Shown here in pieces: positions 28,669 to 37,244 of a stretch of 64,000 nucleotides of DNA. The stretch comes from Bradyrhizobium sp. CB1650 (GTDB lineage: Bacteria > Pseudomonadota > Alphaproteobacteria > Rhizobiales > Xanthobacteraceae): assembly GCF_029761915.1 (NCBI RefSeq), contig NZ_CP121695.1:3625501-3689500 (forward strand), read 5' to 3'. The notes beneath the pieces were generated by a model. The model was not told where the DNA came from. It searched no databases and saw only the letters and a list, made by a program, of their open reading frames with translations. The stretch's first letter is position 1; each line of letters starts with the position of its first letter. The translations under genes were made by a program, and so were the position numbers.

Positions 28669-29451
28669 ATGTCGAACAAGATGCAGCTCGTGGTGGCAAC
28701 GCCCTGCTTCGGCGGGCAGGTCTCGAGCATCTATGCAAGCTCGATCTTCGCGCTCCAGCGCGCTGTGCGCGGCATGTCCAACCTCGAGCTCAAGGTGCTG
28801 CTGCGGGATGGCGATGCGTTGATCACGCGGGCGCGGGCAAACCTGGTCGCGATGTTCCTGGACGACCCCGACGCGACGCATTTCCTGTTCGTCGACGCTG
28901 ACATCGGATTCAAGCCCGAGCAGGTTTTCCGCCTGATCGAATGCGGGGCCGACGTCGTTGCCGGCTGCTATCCGATCAAGCGCGTCAACTGGGACAAGGC
29001 CAGGCGAGCGGTCACGGCTGGCCGGGCTGACGTGCCAGCAGCCTCGCTCGACTATGTCCTCGAAATCGAGGATCCCGACCGCATCGTCGTCATCAACGGC
29101 TTTACCCGTGTGCGCTATGCCGGCACCGGATTCCTGATGATCCGGCGTCACGTGCTGGAGGCGATGTGTCGCCATCCGAACTACGCGAGCTTGCAATTCT
29201 TCCGCGAGCATTCGCATGACAAGCTGGCGGCGAGCCAGAACCGTTTCGCGATGTTCGAATGCATGATCGATCCCGTGACCGGCACCTACCTTTCCGAGGA
29301 TTTCGCCTTCTGCAAGCGCTGGACCGACATCGGCGGCGAGATCTGGGCCGACATCCAGAGCTCGCTCGATCACGTCGGCCCGTCTGTCTTCCACGGCGAC
29401 ATCGCCTCGCAATTCGCGCCGGCGCCCGCGGCGGCGGCCGATGCGGCGTGA
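28669..29451 (+). CDS. GT-A glycosyltransferase-like protein (cassette gene 1)
   Basis: 260 aa. The start VVATPCFGGQVSS, the block LLRDGDALITRARANLV, and HFLFVDADIG with a DxD-like Asp76-Ala-Asp78, look like a GT-A nucleotide-sugar transferase core. GTGFLMIRR, TGTYLSEDFAF and the C-terminal HVGPSVFHGD would supply acceptor and metal-binding residues. There is no signal peptide, so it is cytoplasmic. It lies between flgL and the PLP/ATP-grasp genes. Its role could be glycosylation of flagellin or of a small molecule made by the next genes. Family assignment is from motif memory and moderately sure. Confidence 0.65.
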   Translation: MSNKMQLVVATPCFGGQVSSIYASSIFALQRAVRGMSNLELKVLLRDGDALITRARANLVAMFLDDPDATHFLFVDADIGFKPEQVFRLIECGADVVAGCYPIKRVNWDKARRAVTAGRADVPAASLDYVLEIEDPDRIVVINGFTRVRYAGTGFLMIRRHVLEAMCRHPNYASLQFFREHSHDKLAASQNRFAMFECMIDPVTGTYLSEDFAFCKRWTDIGGEIWADIQSSLDHVGPSVFHGDIASQFAPAPAAAADAA

Positions 29452-29461
29452 GCCTTTCGGG

Positions 29462-31087
29462 ATGAGCATCAGCGCATCCCGTTTGCAGGCAGCGGAGCGC
29501 TCCTATGGCGGCTCGCGCTATGGCCTGCGCGACCTCTTCACGCCGCTCGACACGCTGCTCGTCTCCGGCGGCGACGTGCGGATGGCGCTCGATCTGAAAA
29601 CGCGCCTCAACACCTATGGCTGCGCGCCGTCGCCGTCACCGGACATCTGGGGCTTCGCGTCTTCGACCGCCTCGCCGATCTCGCAGGCCGCCTATGACTG
29701 CGCGGCGCTCGCGCGCGAAGAGCTCGTGCATAAATCGCTGTTTGACGAAGTGGAGGTCGCCTTCGATGCACGCTGCGAGGACATGCGCGACGAGCTGCGC
29801 GGTCACCTCCAGCTTTCGCCTCAGGTGGACGTGGTGTTCTCGCCGTCCGGCACCGACTCCCAGCTTCACGCCCTGTTCCTGGCGCGTGCTGTACTCGGCG
29901 CGCCGCCGGTGACGATCGTGGTCGGCGCCGATCAGACCGGAAGCGGCACGGCCCATACCGCGCGCGGGCGCCATTTCAGTGCATTGACGGCGAGCGGCCT
30001 TTCGGTTCGCAAGGACGACGCGATCGCAGGGCTCGCCGCCGACAGCATCGCGGTCCCGCTCCTGAATGACGTACCCGGACTTGTGCCGCGACGAGATACC
30101 GATAGCGCGGTGCTGCGCGCGGTCGAGAGCACGATCGTGCAGGGCGCGCCCGTGCTGCTCCAGATCATGGATTCCTCGAAGCTCGGCTGGCGCGCGCCGA
30201 GCGCGGCCTGCCTCGACGAGATCGCGCGGCGCTGGCCCCGCAAGGTCCAGGTCGTCGTCGACGCCTGCCAGATGCGGCTCGGGCGCCGGCGGCTGCGCTC
30301 CTATCTCGACCGCGGCTACATGGTGCTGATCACCGGCTCGAAATTCTATGGAGGCCCCGCCTTCAGCGGCGCGCTGCTGGTGCCGAAGGGGCTTTCGCGA
30401 TCGCTCGATCGCGTCGCGGAGATTGCGCCGGGCCTACTCGACTATGCCGACCGCAGCGACTGGCCGAAGGGCTGGGCTGCGCTGCGATCGCGTTTCGAGC
30501 GCCGGCCGAATTTCGGCCAATGGCTGCGCTGGGAGGCGGCGCTCGCGGAGATCGGCAGCTACTACGCCGTGCCGGAGGCTTTCCGCACCCAGGCGCTCGC
30601 CGAGCTCGCGGCCGGCATCGAGAGCATGATTGCGCTGACGCCGTCGGTGGCTGCCGTTCCGACGGCGCTGGAAAAGGCCGGCATGGATGACGAGGAATTC
30701 GCCCACGCCACGATCTTTCCGTTCACGCTGCGTCGCGACGGCAAGCCGGTCTCGATCGCGGAGATCAGCGCGGTCCACCGCGCCCTGGCGCGCGACATGA
30801 ACGCGGACATCAGCGGCAGCGCCGCGGACCGGCAGGTCGCCGCGCACTGCTGCCTGATCGGCCAGCCGGTCCGGCTGGAGCAGCCGGATACGGCGCCGCA
30901 GGCCGTGCTGCGCCTGTGCGTCGGCGCACGAGACGTGACCGATGCCTGGTCGACGCATGAAGCGCAGGCGCAACGCAATCTGCAGCATGTCCTCGATCGC
31001 GTCGCCCACGTCCTGGTGAAGATCGAGCTGTTGCTTGACCGCGCGGGCAACGCGGCCTTGCTGGGCAAATCCGTGTTCGAGGTGTGA
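29462..31087 (+). CDS. Fold-type-I PLP-dependent enzyme (cassette gene 2)
   Basis: 541 aa from ATG 29462 (MSISASRLQA); the frame opens at 29441 inside the previous gene. A PLP phosphate-binding-like block, SPSGTDSQLHALFLAR (127-142), Asp267 in VVVDACQMRLG and the probable Schiff-base Lys294 in TGSKFYGGPAFSG identify an aminotransferase/desulfurase-like fold. I cannot name the reaction. It starts 10 bp after the glycosyltransferase-like gene and one base before the ATP-grasp gene, so it is certainly in the same operon. Confidence 0.72.
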   Translation: MSISASRLQAAERSYGGSRYGLRDLFTPLDTLLVSGGDVRMALDLKTRLNTYGCAPSPSPDIWGFASSTASPISQAAYDCAALAREELVHKSLFDEVEVAFDARCEDMRDELRGHLQLSPQVDVVFSPSGTDSQLHALFLARAVLGAPPVTIVVGADQTGSGTAHTARGRHFSALTASGLSVRKDDAIAGLAADSIAVPLLNDVPGLVPRRDTDSAVLRAVESTIVQGAPVLLQIMDSSKLGWRAPSAACLDEIARRWPRKVQVVVDACQMRLGRRRLRSYLDRGYMVLITGSKFYGGPAFSGALLVPKGLSRSLDRVAEIAPGLLDYADRSDWPKGWAALRSRFERRPNFGQWLRWEAALAEIGSYYAVPEAFRTQALAELAAGIESMIALTPSVAAVPTALEKAGMDDEEFAHATIFPFTLRRDGKPVSIAEISAVHRALARDMNADISGSAADRQVAAHCCLIGQPVRLEQPDTAPQAVLRLCVGARDVTDAWSTHEAQAQRNLQHVLDRVAHVLVKIELLLDRAGNAALLGKSVFEV

Positions 31088-31088
31088 A

Positions 31089-32342
31089 ATGCAGCATTCC
31101 GTTTTCGCGCCGATCGGCGTGACCGTGCCGAACTATGCCGATCGCATCGGCTTTGCCCGGCTGACTCATCAGGCCTTTGACGGCGTCGATCTGCGCCCGC
31201 TGCGCGATCGGCTCGTCGCCCGCATCGCGGAAGGGACTGCGCAGGCGGGCGAGGGACTCGATCTGTCGTTGATCGCCCAGCTTCTCGGCGACAAGGAGGG
31301 GGGACTTGCGATCCAGGCCGAGGTGCTCGCCTTTCATCAATTGTTTCGTTCGCCCTGTGCGGTCACAAAGCCCGCCCTGCGCGTCCTTGCGCTGGCGGCC
31401 GCCATCGACATGGGCGGCAATACGCCGATCGAATTTTTGCTCGAGGGCTCCGACATCGAATTGATGACGCTCTACGTCGTCAAGGGCGTCGGGTTGCCCG
31501 ATCCCTTGCCGGATCACGACATCGCGATTGTCATCGCATCCGATTCCGAGGAGTGCCGCGAGGCGCTTGCTGCGGTCGAGCACGCGGCGCCGCGCTGGCC
31601 GCGGCCGCTGCTCAACCATCCGGGTCGCATCGCCAATCTCGATCGCGACAAGCTGCATCGGCTGCTCGCGGGTGTCGCGGGTCTCGACATTCCGGCAACC
31701 GTCAACGTCACGCGCGCGCAATTGTCGGCGCTTGCGCAGGGCACGATCCGCCGCGCGGACATCACCGGCAATCTGCGCTTTCCGCTGATCGCGCGGCCGC
31801 GGGGCTCGCATGCCGGCGTGGGGCTGGCGAAGCTCGACGACGCCGCGGCGCTCGCGGCCTATCTCGCCGAGAGGCAAGAGCAGGAGTTCTTCGTCGCGCG
31901 CTTCGTCGACTATGCGAGCGCCGACGGGCTCTATCGCAAGTATCGTCTCGCCATCGTCGACGGCAAACCATATGCCTGCCATATGGCGATCGCCGATCGC
32001 TGGGACATCTGGTATCTCAACGCCTACATGGCGTTCAGCGAAGAGAAGCGTGCAGAGGAAGCCGCCTTCATGCGCGACTTCGACGATACGTTCGCCGTGC
32101 GCCATCGTGGCGCGCTGGCGGAGATGTCGAGGCGCGTCGGGCTCGACTACTTCACGGTCGATTGCGCCGAGAACAAAGGCGGCGAGCTCCTGATCTTCGA
32201 GGCCGACAACACCGCGGTCGTGCACAACATGGATTCGCCCGACGTGTTTCCGTACAAGCAGCCGCAGATGCGCAAGATCTTCGCGGCGTTCACGGCGATG
32301 CTGGCGCGTCGCGCCGGGGCCGGCGAGGCGAGTGCAGCATGA
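31089..32342 (+). CDS. ATP-grasp (RimK-like) ligase (cassette gene 3)
   Basis: 417 aa from ATG 31089, one base after the previous stop. The N-terminal 190 residues have a repeat-like helical region. The ATP-grasp core then shows NHPGRIANLDRDKLHRLL, the ATP-clamping Lys/Arg strand FPLIARPRGSHAGVGL, FVARFVDYAS, the metal-site region DYFTVDCAENKGG and LIFEADNTAVVHNMD. Such enzymes join a carboxylate to an amine, thiol or hydroxyl through an acyl phosphate. The stop overlaps the start of the decarboxylase gene. The substrate is unknown; an amino-acid or peptide conjugate is the simplest idea. Confidence 0.72.
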   Translation: MQHSVFAPIGVTVPNYADRIGFARLTHQAFDGVDLRPLRDRLVARIAEGTAQAGEGLDLSLIAQLLGDKEGGLAIQAEVLAFHQLFRSPCAVTKPALRVLALAAAIDMGGNTPIEFLLEGSDIELMTLYVVKGVGLPDPLPDHDIAIVIASDSEECREALAAVEHAAPRWPRPLLNHPGRIANLDRDKLHRLLAGVAGLDIPATVNVTRAQLSALAQGTIRRADITGNLRFPLIARPRGSHAGVGLAKLDDAAALAAYLAERQEQEFFVARFVDYASADGLYRKYRLAIVDGKPYACHMAIADRWDIWYLNAYMAFSEEKRAEEAAFMRDFDDTFAVRHRGALAEMSRRVGLDYFTVDCAENKGGELLIFEADNTAVVHNMDSPDVFPYKQPQMRKIFAAFTAMLARRAGAGEASAA

Positions 32343-33838
32343 ACGAGATCATCCGCAAGACGCAAGCAGCCGTCACCGGCACTTCGCTCGATCCGCAGGA
32401 CTGGGACGAGTTTCGCGCGCTCGCCCATCGCATGCTGGACGAGACGATCGATAGCACTGCCAACATCCGCACGCGTCCGGTCTGGCAGCCGATTCCCGAC
32501 GATATCCGCGCGAAGTTCAGGGCCGACGTGCCGCGTCAGGCAACTGATCTCGCCGATGTCTATCGCGAATTCTCCGAAAGCGTCGCTCCTTACGCGACCG
32601 GCAACGTCCATCCCGGCTTCATGGGTTGGGTGCATGGCGGTGGCACCGCGGTCGGCATGCTTGCCGAAATGTTGTCTGCGGGCCTCAACGCCAATCTCGG
32701 CGGGCGTGATCACATGCCGATCGAAGTCGAACGCCAGATCGTCGACTGGATGCGCCGCCTGTTCGCTTTCCCGGAGAGCGCCAGCGGCATCTTCGTCACG
32801 GGCACGTCGATGGCCAATCTGATGGCGGTGCTGGTGGCGCGCTCGAGCGCGCTCGGCACGCTGGCGCGGCAGCATGGCATCGGCAATGACGGCGCGCTGC
32901 TCACGGCCTACACGTCGAAGTCCGCACATGGCTGCATCTCCAGGGCGATGGATATTGCAGGGCTCGGCACCGACGCGCTGCGCAAGATCGACGTCGACGG
33001 CGATCACCGCATCGACATCGCCGCGCTGCGCGCGCAGGTCGCGATCGATCGCGAGGTCGGGTTCAAGCCGTTCCTCGTCGTTGCCTCCGCCGGCACGGTC
33101 GACATCGGCGCGATCGACGATCTGAAGGCGCTCGCGACGCTGTGCCGCGAGGAGGGGATCTGGTTTCACGTCGACGGCGCGTTCGGTGCGCTCGCGATCC
33201 TCTCGCCCGAGCTCGCGCCTTTGCTCGATGGCATCGAGCTGGCGGATTCGATCGCGCTCGATTTCCACAAATGGGGGCAAGTGCCCTATGACGCCGGCTT
33301 CCTGCTGGTGCGCGACGGTGAGCAGCACCGGCAGGCATTCGCGCAGCCGGCGGCCTATCTGCGGCGCGAGGCGAGGGGGCTTGCGGCGGGCGCGGTCTGG
33401 CCCTGCGATCTCGGTCCGGATCTGTCGCGCGGCTTCCGCGCGCTGAAGACCTGGTTCACGCTGAAGACGTTCGGCACCGACAGGCTGGGCGCGGTGATCG
33501 CGCGAAGCTGCGCGCTGGCGAAATATCTCAAGGCGCGCGTGCTCGCAGAGCCGCGGCTGGAATTGCTCGCCCCCGTCAATCTCAACATCGTCTGCTTCCG
33601 CTACCGTGCCGATGACGCGATCAATCGCGAGATCGTCGCCGACGTCCAGGAGTCCGGCATTGCGGCGCCGTCGAGCACGACGCTCGACGAAAACTTCGCG
33701 ATCCGCGCCGCGATCGTCAATCACCGCACGGACGAGACCAACATCGATGCGCTGGTGTCGGCCGTGCTGGAGTTCGGCGCGCGACGAGCGGGCGAAGGCC
33801 TGATCGAAACCGAGGCGCCGCCGCTTGCAGTGCAGTGA
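32339..33838 (+). CDS. PLP-dependent decarboxylase (cassette gene 4)
   Basis: 499 aa; the ATG overlaps the previous TGA (ATGA), indicating translational coupling. It belongs to the group II amino-acid decarboxylase family. Evidence is HPGFMGWVHGGG (91-102), GIFVTGTSMANLMA (150-163), His197 stacking on PLP in YTSKSAHGC, Asp279 in WFHVDGAFG and Lys311 in LDFHKWGQVPYDAG. Relatives act on aromatic amino acids, glutamate, aspartate or 2,4-diaminobutyrate. An open frame upstream to 31553 is only a shadow of the ATP-grasp gene. Confidence 0.85.
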   Translation: MNEIIRKTQAAVTGTSLDPQDWDEFRALAHRMLDETIDSTANIRTRPVWQPIPDDIRAKFRADVPRQATDLADVYREFSESVAPYATGNVHPGFMGWVHGGGTAVGMLAEMLSAGLNANLGGRDHMPIEVERQIVDWMRRLFAFPESASGIFVTGTSMANLMAVLVARSSALGTLARQHGIGNDGALLTAYTSKSAHGCISRAMDIAGLGTDALRKIDVDGDHRIDIAALRAQVAIDREVGFKPFLVVASAGTVDIGAIDDLKALATLCREEGIWFHVDGAFGALAILSPELAPLLDGIELADSIALDFHKWGQVPYDAGFLLVRDGEQHRQAFAQPAAYLRREARGLAAGAVWPCDLGPDLSRGFRALKTWFTLKTFGTDRLGAVIARSCALAKYLKARVLAEPRLELLAPVNLNIVCFRYRADDAINREIVADVQESGIAAPSSTTLDENFAIRAAIVNHRTDETNIDALVSAVLEFGARRAGEGLIETEAPPLAVQ

Positions 33839-33859
33839 TCCAAAGATCGCCGAAACGAA

Positions 33860-33886
33860 AACGCCCCGGACCTCGTCCGGGGCGTT
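33860..33886. terminator. Terminator between the convergent decarboxylase and flbT
   Basis: An 11-bp perfect stem AACGCCCCGGA / TCCGGGGCGTT with a 5-nt loop, preceded by A-rich sequence and ending in TT. It could work in both directions. Confidence 0.65.
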
Positions 33887-33910
33887 GATCATTGGGGTGT
33901 GCGGAAATGA

Positions 33911-34348
33911 TTATGCCGCCGAGCTGACGTTACCCTTGACGTCACTCTTGGGGTGGGTGGCCTCGTATTGATCGCGCAGCTTGTCTTCATAGGCGATCAG
34001 CTTGCGGGCATCCTTAAGCGCCCGGTAGAGATCGCCGCTCATGATGTTGTTGTTGATGCCCTCGATGATCGGCCAGGCGCTCGGCACCGCCGTGACGATG
34101 TCGCGCACGAGATTGAAGTAGGTGCCGTGCTGGCTCTGCGGATCGGGCGAGATGTACATGAGCTGGACCGCCAGATAGACCAGCTTGGCCGGCGTGTTGG
34201 CGGTCTCCGGCGTGAGGATGTCGCGCTCGCGCAGGATCGGCACGTTGTCGCCGTCGATGAGAAGGCGGGCGCGCTGGTCGGTGTTGGTAATCACGCAATT
34301 GCCGACGATGATGCGTTCGTGCGGCTTGAGCTCGACCTTGAGGGCCAT
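33911..34348 (-). CDS. flbT: FlbT, post-transcriptional regulator of flagellin
   Basis: 145 aa. FlbT begins MALKVELKPHERIIVGNCVI and contains PILRERDILT and FNLVRDIVTAVPSAWPIIEG. In Caulobacter FlbT binds the 5' leader of flagellin mRNA and destabilises it until the hook is complete. The gene is divergent from fliC1, across a 322-bp region. FlaF, its usual partner, is present at 42263. Confidence 0.95.
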   Translation of the reverse strand: MALKVELKPHERIIVGNCVITNTDQRARLLIDGDNVPILRERDILTPETANTPAKLVYLAVQLMYISPDPQSQHGTYFNLVRDIVTAVPSAWPIIEGINNNIMSGDLYRALKDARKLIAYEDKLRDQYEATHPKSDVKGNVSSAA

Positions 34349-34442
34349 GCCTGTTCTCCATCAACGCTTTTGTAACGAACCGCGCGCGCCACGCGATGAC
34401 GGCAGTCGGCCCTGATTTGGAGTTGATCCTTGCTGAATGTGG

Positions 34443-34457
34443 TTAACGGGTCGTAAA
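34443..34457 (+). promoter_or_regulatory. CtrA-like box in the flbT/fliC1 intergenic region
   Basis: TTAACGGGTCGTAAA is TTAA-N7-TAAA, one mismatch from the full CtrA site. It lies within the 322-bp region between flbT and fliC1; the remainder holds the fliC1 leader and no gene. Confidence 0.4.
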
Positions 34458-34585
34458 CGCTGGCGGCTGGCGCAGAAAGCGTAATGATTTCAAAGGGGAT
34501 GGGACCAGATCGAGGCCGGCTCGAGGCCGGCTCGGGGTACCTTTGTTAGTCCGTCGCGGACAAACCGGCAGTTTCATTTCACGGA

Positions 34586-34607
34586 TTGTTAGAGGCTTGG
34601 ACGCACC
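34586..34607 (+). promoter_or_regulatory. Conserved fliC leader block, TTGTTAG-N7-GACGCACC (fliC1)
   Basis: The same two words at the same 7-bp spacing occur before fliC2 (37157-37178), about 65 bp ahead of each ATG. It may be part of the promoter, or of the transcribed leader that FlbT would bind. Confidence 0.45.
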
Positions 34608-34670
34608 GTCCGCCGGTCGTTTGATCAATCTCGGTCAAACAGGACGCGTAGCTACCAGAAAGGTAACAGT

Positions 34671-36914
34671 ATGTCCGGTATCGTTCTCTCTGCGTCGGTT
34701 CGCCAGAACCTGCTCTCCCTCCAGTCCACCGCCGACCTTCTCGCCACCACCCAGTCCCGTCTGTCGACCGGCAAGAAGGTGAACACGGCGCTCGACAACC
34801 CCACCAACTTCTTCACTGCCCAGTCGCTCGACAACCGCGCCAGCGACATCAACAACCTGCTCGATGGCATCGCCAACGGCGTGCAGGTGCTGCAGGCCGC
34901 CAACACCGGCATCACCTCGCTGCAGAAGCTGCTGGACAGCGCCAAGTCGATCGCCAACCAGGCGCTGCAGACCACGGTCGGTTATTCCACCAAGTCGAAC
35001 GTCTCGACCACGATCGCGGGCGCGACCGCGTCCGACCTGCGCGGCACCACGACCTACACCAGCACGACCGCGCTCTCCAACGTGCTGTTCTCCGGCGCTG
35101 CCGGCGGCGCGACCGTTGCGACCGGAACGACGACGCTCGGCGGTACTTCGGCTGCGCTGACCGGCTCGGCTGCAGTGGCTGGCGACGGTACGACAGCCTT
35201 CAGCGGCACCTTGAAGCTGGCCGGTACCGCCGGTGCGACGACCATCGCCGCCAACGGCGCTCCCACCGATGGCGAAACGCTGACCGTCGATGGACACACG
35301 ATCACTTTCAAGGCCGCGGACGTTCCGACCGGGGCGAATATCCCGTCGGGATCCGGCACCGTCGGCAATGTCCTCACGGACGGTAACGGTAACTCAACCG
35401 TCTATCTTGGCGCTACGGCTGCGACGGGTACTGCGCAGGACCTGCTGAATGCCATCGACATTGCCAGCGGAGCTCAGACGGTATCGATCGCCAGTGGCAC
35501 CGCTACCCTGAGCGCCGGCGCAACTGCTAACAGCATCGCCGGCGGCAAGGTCACCCTGAACACGGGTACCGGCGCTGACCTCAGCATCACCGGCCGATCC
35601 GACCTTCTGAAGGCCCTCGGTTTGACGGGCGCGGCGGGCAGCGGCCAGGTCACCGTCACCCAGGCGCGTTCGACCGCTTCGACCACGCTCGGAACCCTGA
35701 TTCAGGACGGATCGACGCTGAACGTGGACGGCAAGACGATCACGTTCTCGAACGCGAAGACGCCCACCACAGTCGCAACGGGTTCCACCCAGGTCGGCAA
35801 TTTGGTCACGGATGGAAACGGCAACTCGACCGTTTACCTTCAGGCCGGCAACATCAACGACGTTCTGAATGCCATCGATCTCGCGACCGGTGTGCAGACC
35901 GTCAAGACGGCGGGTGCTTCCGGTGCTCTGCAGACGACTGCAGGCGCGAAGAACTCGTCGATCGTGGCCGGCGCGCTCAACCTCTCGACCGGTGCGAACG
36001 CGGACCTGTCGATCACCGGCACCAAGAATGCGCTGTCGGCGCTCGGCCTGACCGGCTCCACCGGCACCGGCACCGCCTTCACGGCCAGCCGGTCCGCGGC
36101 TTCTGGCGGCATCTCGGGCAAGACCTTGACCTTCTCCTCCTTCAACGGCGGCACGGCGGTCAACGTCACCTTCGGCGACGGCACCGGCGGCACGGTCAAG
36201 ACGCTCGATCAGCTCAACACGCAGCTTCAGGCCAACAACCTGACGGCCACGATCGACGCCAACGGCCTGCTCACGGTCTCGGCGACCAACGACTTCGCGT
36301 CCTCGACGATCGGATCGGCCGCCGCTGGTGGCACGATCGGTGGCACGATCACGTCGACCTTGACCTGGTCGAACGCGACCGCGCCGGTTGCTGATGCTGT
36401 TGCCCAGGCCACCCGTACCAATCTGGTGTCCCAGTACAACAACATCATGACGCAGATCGACACGACCTCGCTGGATGCTTCGTTCAACGGCGTCAACCTG
36501 CTCAACGGCGACCAGCTCAAGCTGGTGTTCGACGAGACCGGCAAGTCGAGCCTGAACATCACCGGCGTGACCTTCAACTCGAAGGGTCTGGGTCTGGCCG
36601 GCCTGGTGCAGGGCACCGACTTCATCGACAACTCGGCCACCAACAAGGTGCTGGCCAAGCTGAACGCAGCCTCGAGCACGCTGCGTTCGGAAGCCTCCAC
36701 CCTCGGTTCGAACCTGTCGGTCGTGCAGGTGCGTCAGGACTTCAACAAGAACCTGATCAACGTGCTCCAGACCGGCTCGTCGAACCTGACTTTGGCCGAC
36801 ACCAACGAGGAAGCCGCGAACAGCCAGGCGCTGTCGACCCGCCAATCGATCGCGGTCTCCGCGCTCTCGCTGGCCAACCAGTCGCAGCAGAGCGTGCTGC
36901 AGCTCCTCCGCTAA
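34671..36914 (+). CDS. fliC1: Flagellin, paralogue 1
   Basis: 747 aa, a long flagellin. D0/D1 helices at the N-terminus read SGIVLSASVRQNLLSLQSTA and LLATTQSRLSTGKKVN; the C-terminal D1/D0 helices carry LNVLQTGSSNLTLADTNEEA and NQSQQSVLQLLR. The central Thr/Ala/Gly-rich region contains two related modules (GxTxTVDGxTITFKxA and GNGNSTVYL), apparently an internal duplication. The first 60% is nearly identical at DNA level to fliC2. Bradyrhizobium builds its thick subpolar filament from such proteins. Ser/Thr density fits possible glycosylation. Confidence 0.95.
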   Translation: MSGIVLSASVRQNLLSLQSTADLLATTQSRLSTGKKVNTALDNPTNFFTAQSLDNRASDINNLLDGIANGVQVLQAANTGITSLQKLLDSAKSIANQALQTTVGYSTKSNVSTTIAGATASDLRGTTTYTSTTALSNVLFSGAAGGATVATGTTTLGGTSAALTGSAAVAGDGTTAFSGTLKLAGTAGATTIAANGAPTDGETLTVDGHTITFKAADVPTGANIPSGSGTVGNVLTDGNGNSTVYLGATAATGTAQDLLNAIDIASGAQTVSIASGTATLSAGATANSIAGGKVTLNTGTGADLSITGRSDLLKALGLTGAAGSGQVTVTQARSTASTTLGTLIQDGSTLNVDGKTITFSNAKTPTTVATGSTQVGNLVTDGNGNSTVYLQAGNINDVLNAIDLATGVQTVKTAGASGALQTTAGAKNSSIVAGALNLSTGANADLSITGTKNALSALGLTGSTGTGTAFTASRSAASGGISGKTLTFSSFNGGTAVNVTFGDGTGGTVKTLDQLNTQLQANNLTATIDANGLLTVSATNDFASSTIGSAAAGGTIGGTITSTLTWSNATAPVADAVAQATRTNLVSQYNNIMTQIDTTSLDASFNGVNLLNGDQLKLVFDETGKSSLNITGVTFNSKGLGLAGLVQGTDFIDNSATNKVLAKLNAASSTLRSEASTLGSNLSVVQVRQDFNKNLINVLQTGSSNLTLADTNEEAANSQALSTRQSIAVSALSLANQSQQSVLQLLR

Positions 36915-36942
36915 CCCGCGGCTGGCAGCGCAATACGGATAC

Positions 36943-36973
36943 AACGGCGGGGCTTCGGCCCCGCCGTTTTTTT
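36943..36973 (+). terminator. Rho-independent terminator of fliC1
   Basis: An 11-bp stem AACGGCGGGGC / GCCCCGCCGTT with a TTCG tetraloop and a run of seven T. Confidence 0.9.
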
Positions 36974-37035
36974 GTCGCTCGCGCGTTGTCGAGAGGCAGT
37001 TGCATGAGCCGTGAAACGGTAACTGTCCATTATGG

Positions 37036-37050
37036 TTAATGGACGGATAA
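37036..37050 (+). promoter_or_regulatory. CtrA-like box upstream of fliC2
   Basis: TTAATGGACGGATAA is TTAA-N7-ATAA, one mismatch from the CtrA full site, 194 bp upstream of the ATG. A further degenerate pair (GTAA-N7-TTAT) overlaps at 37019-37033. Confidence 0.35.
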
Positions 37051-37156
37051 CGGCCCAAAAACATCAGCGATTTCAGCTTGATTTTGCCTCTGACGGAGCG
37101 GGCTCCGTGAGCTTATGGTGAACCGCCGCTTAGGAGCACAAGTCCGGTTTCACCCT

Positions 37157-37178
37157 TTGTTAGCCATGTCGACGCACC
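37157..37178 (+). promoter_or_regulatory. Conserved fliC leader block, TTGTTAG-N7-GACGCACC (fliC2)
   Basis: The counterpart of 34586-34607. Downstream, both genes also share GACGCGTA(A)GCTACCAGAA and GGTAA just before the ATG, whereas the DNA between is different. Confidence 0.45.
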
Positions 37179-37244
37179 TTGCCTGCGTCACTCGATCCAT
37201 CGCGATCGAACGAAGACGCGTAAGCTACCAGAAGGGTAAAAGTC

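Noticed and set aside
31553..32338. Long N-terminal extension of the PLP decarboxylase frame (761 aa in total)
   Set aside because: The first 262 residues are an out-of-frame shadow of the ATP-grasp gene; the ATG at 32339 with the ATGA overlap is the natural start.
34417..34433. TTGGAGTTGATCCTTGC as a sigma-54 promoter of fliC1
   Set aside because: The GG and GC are 11 bp apart instead of the strict 10, and the -24 element lacks the C/A consensus.
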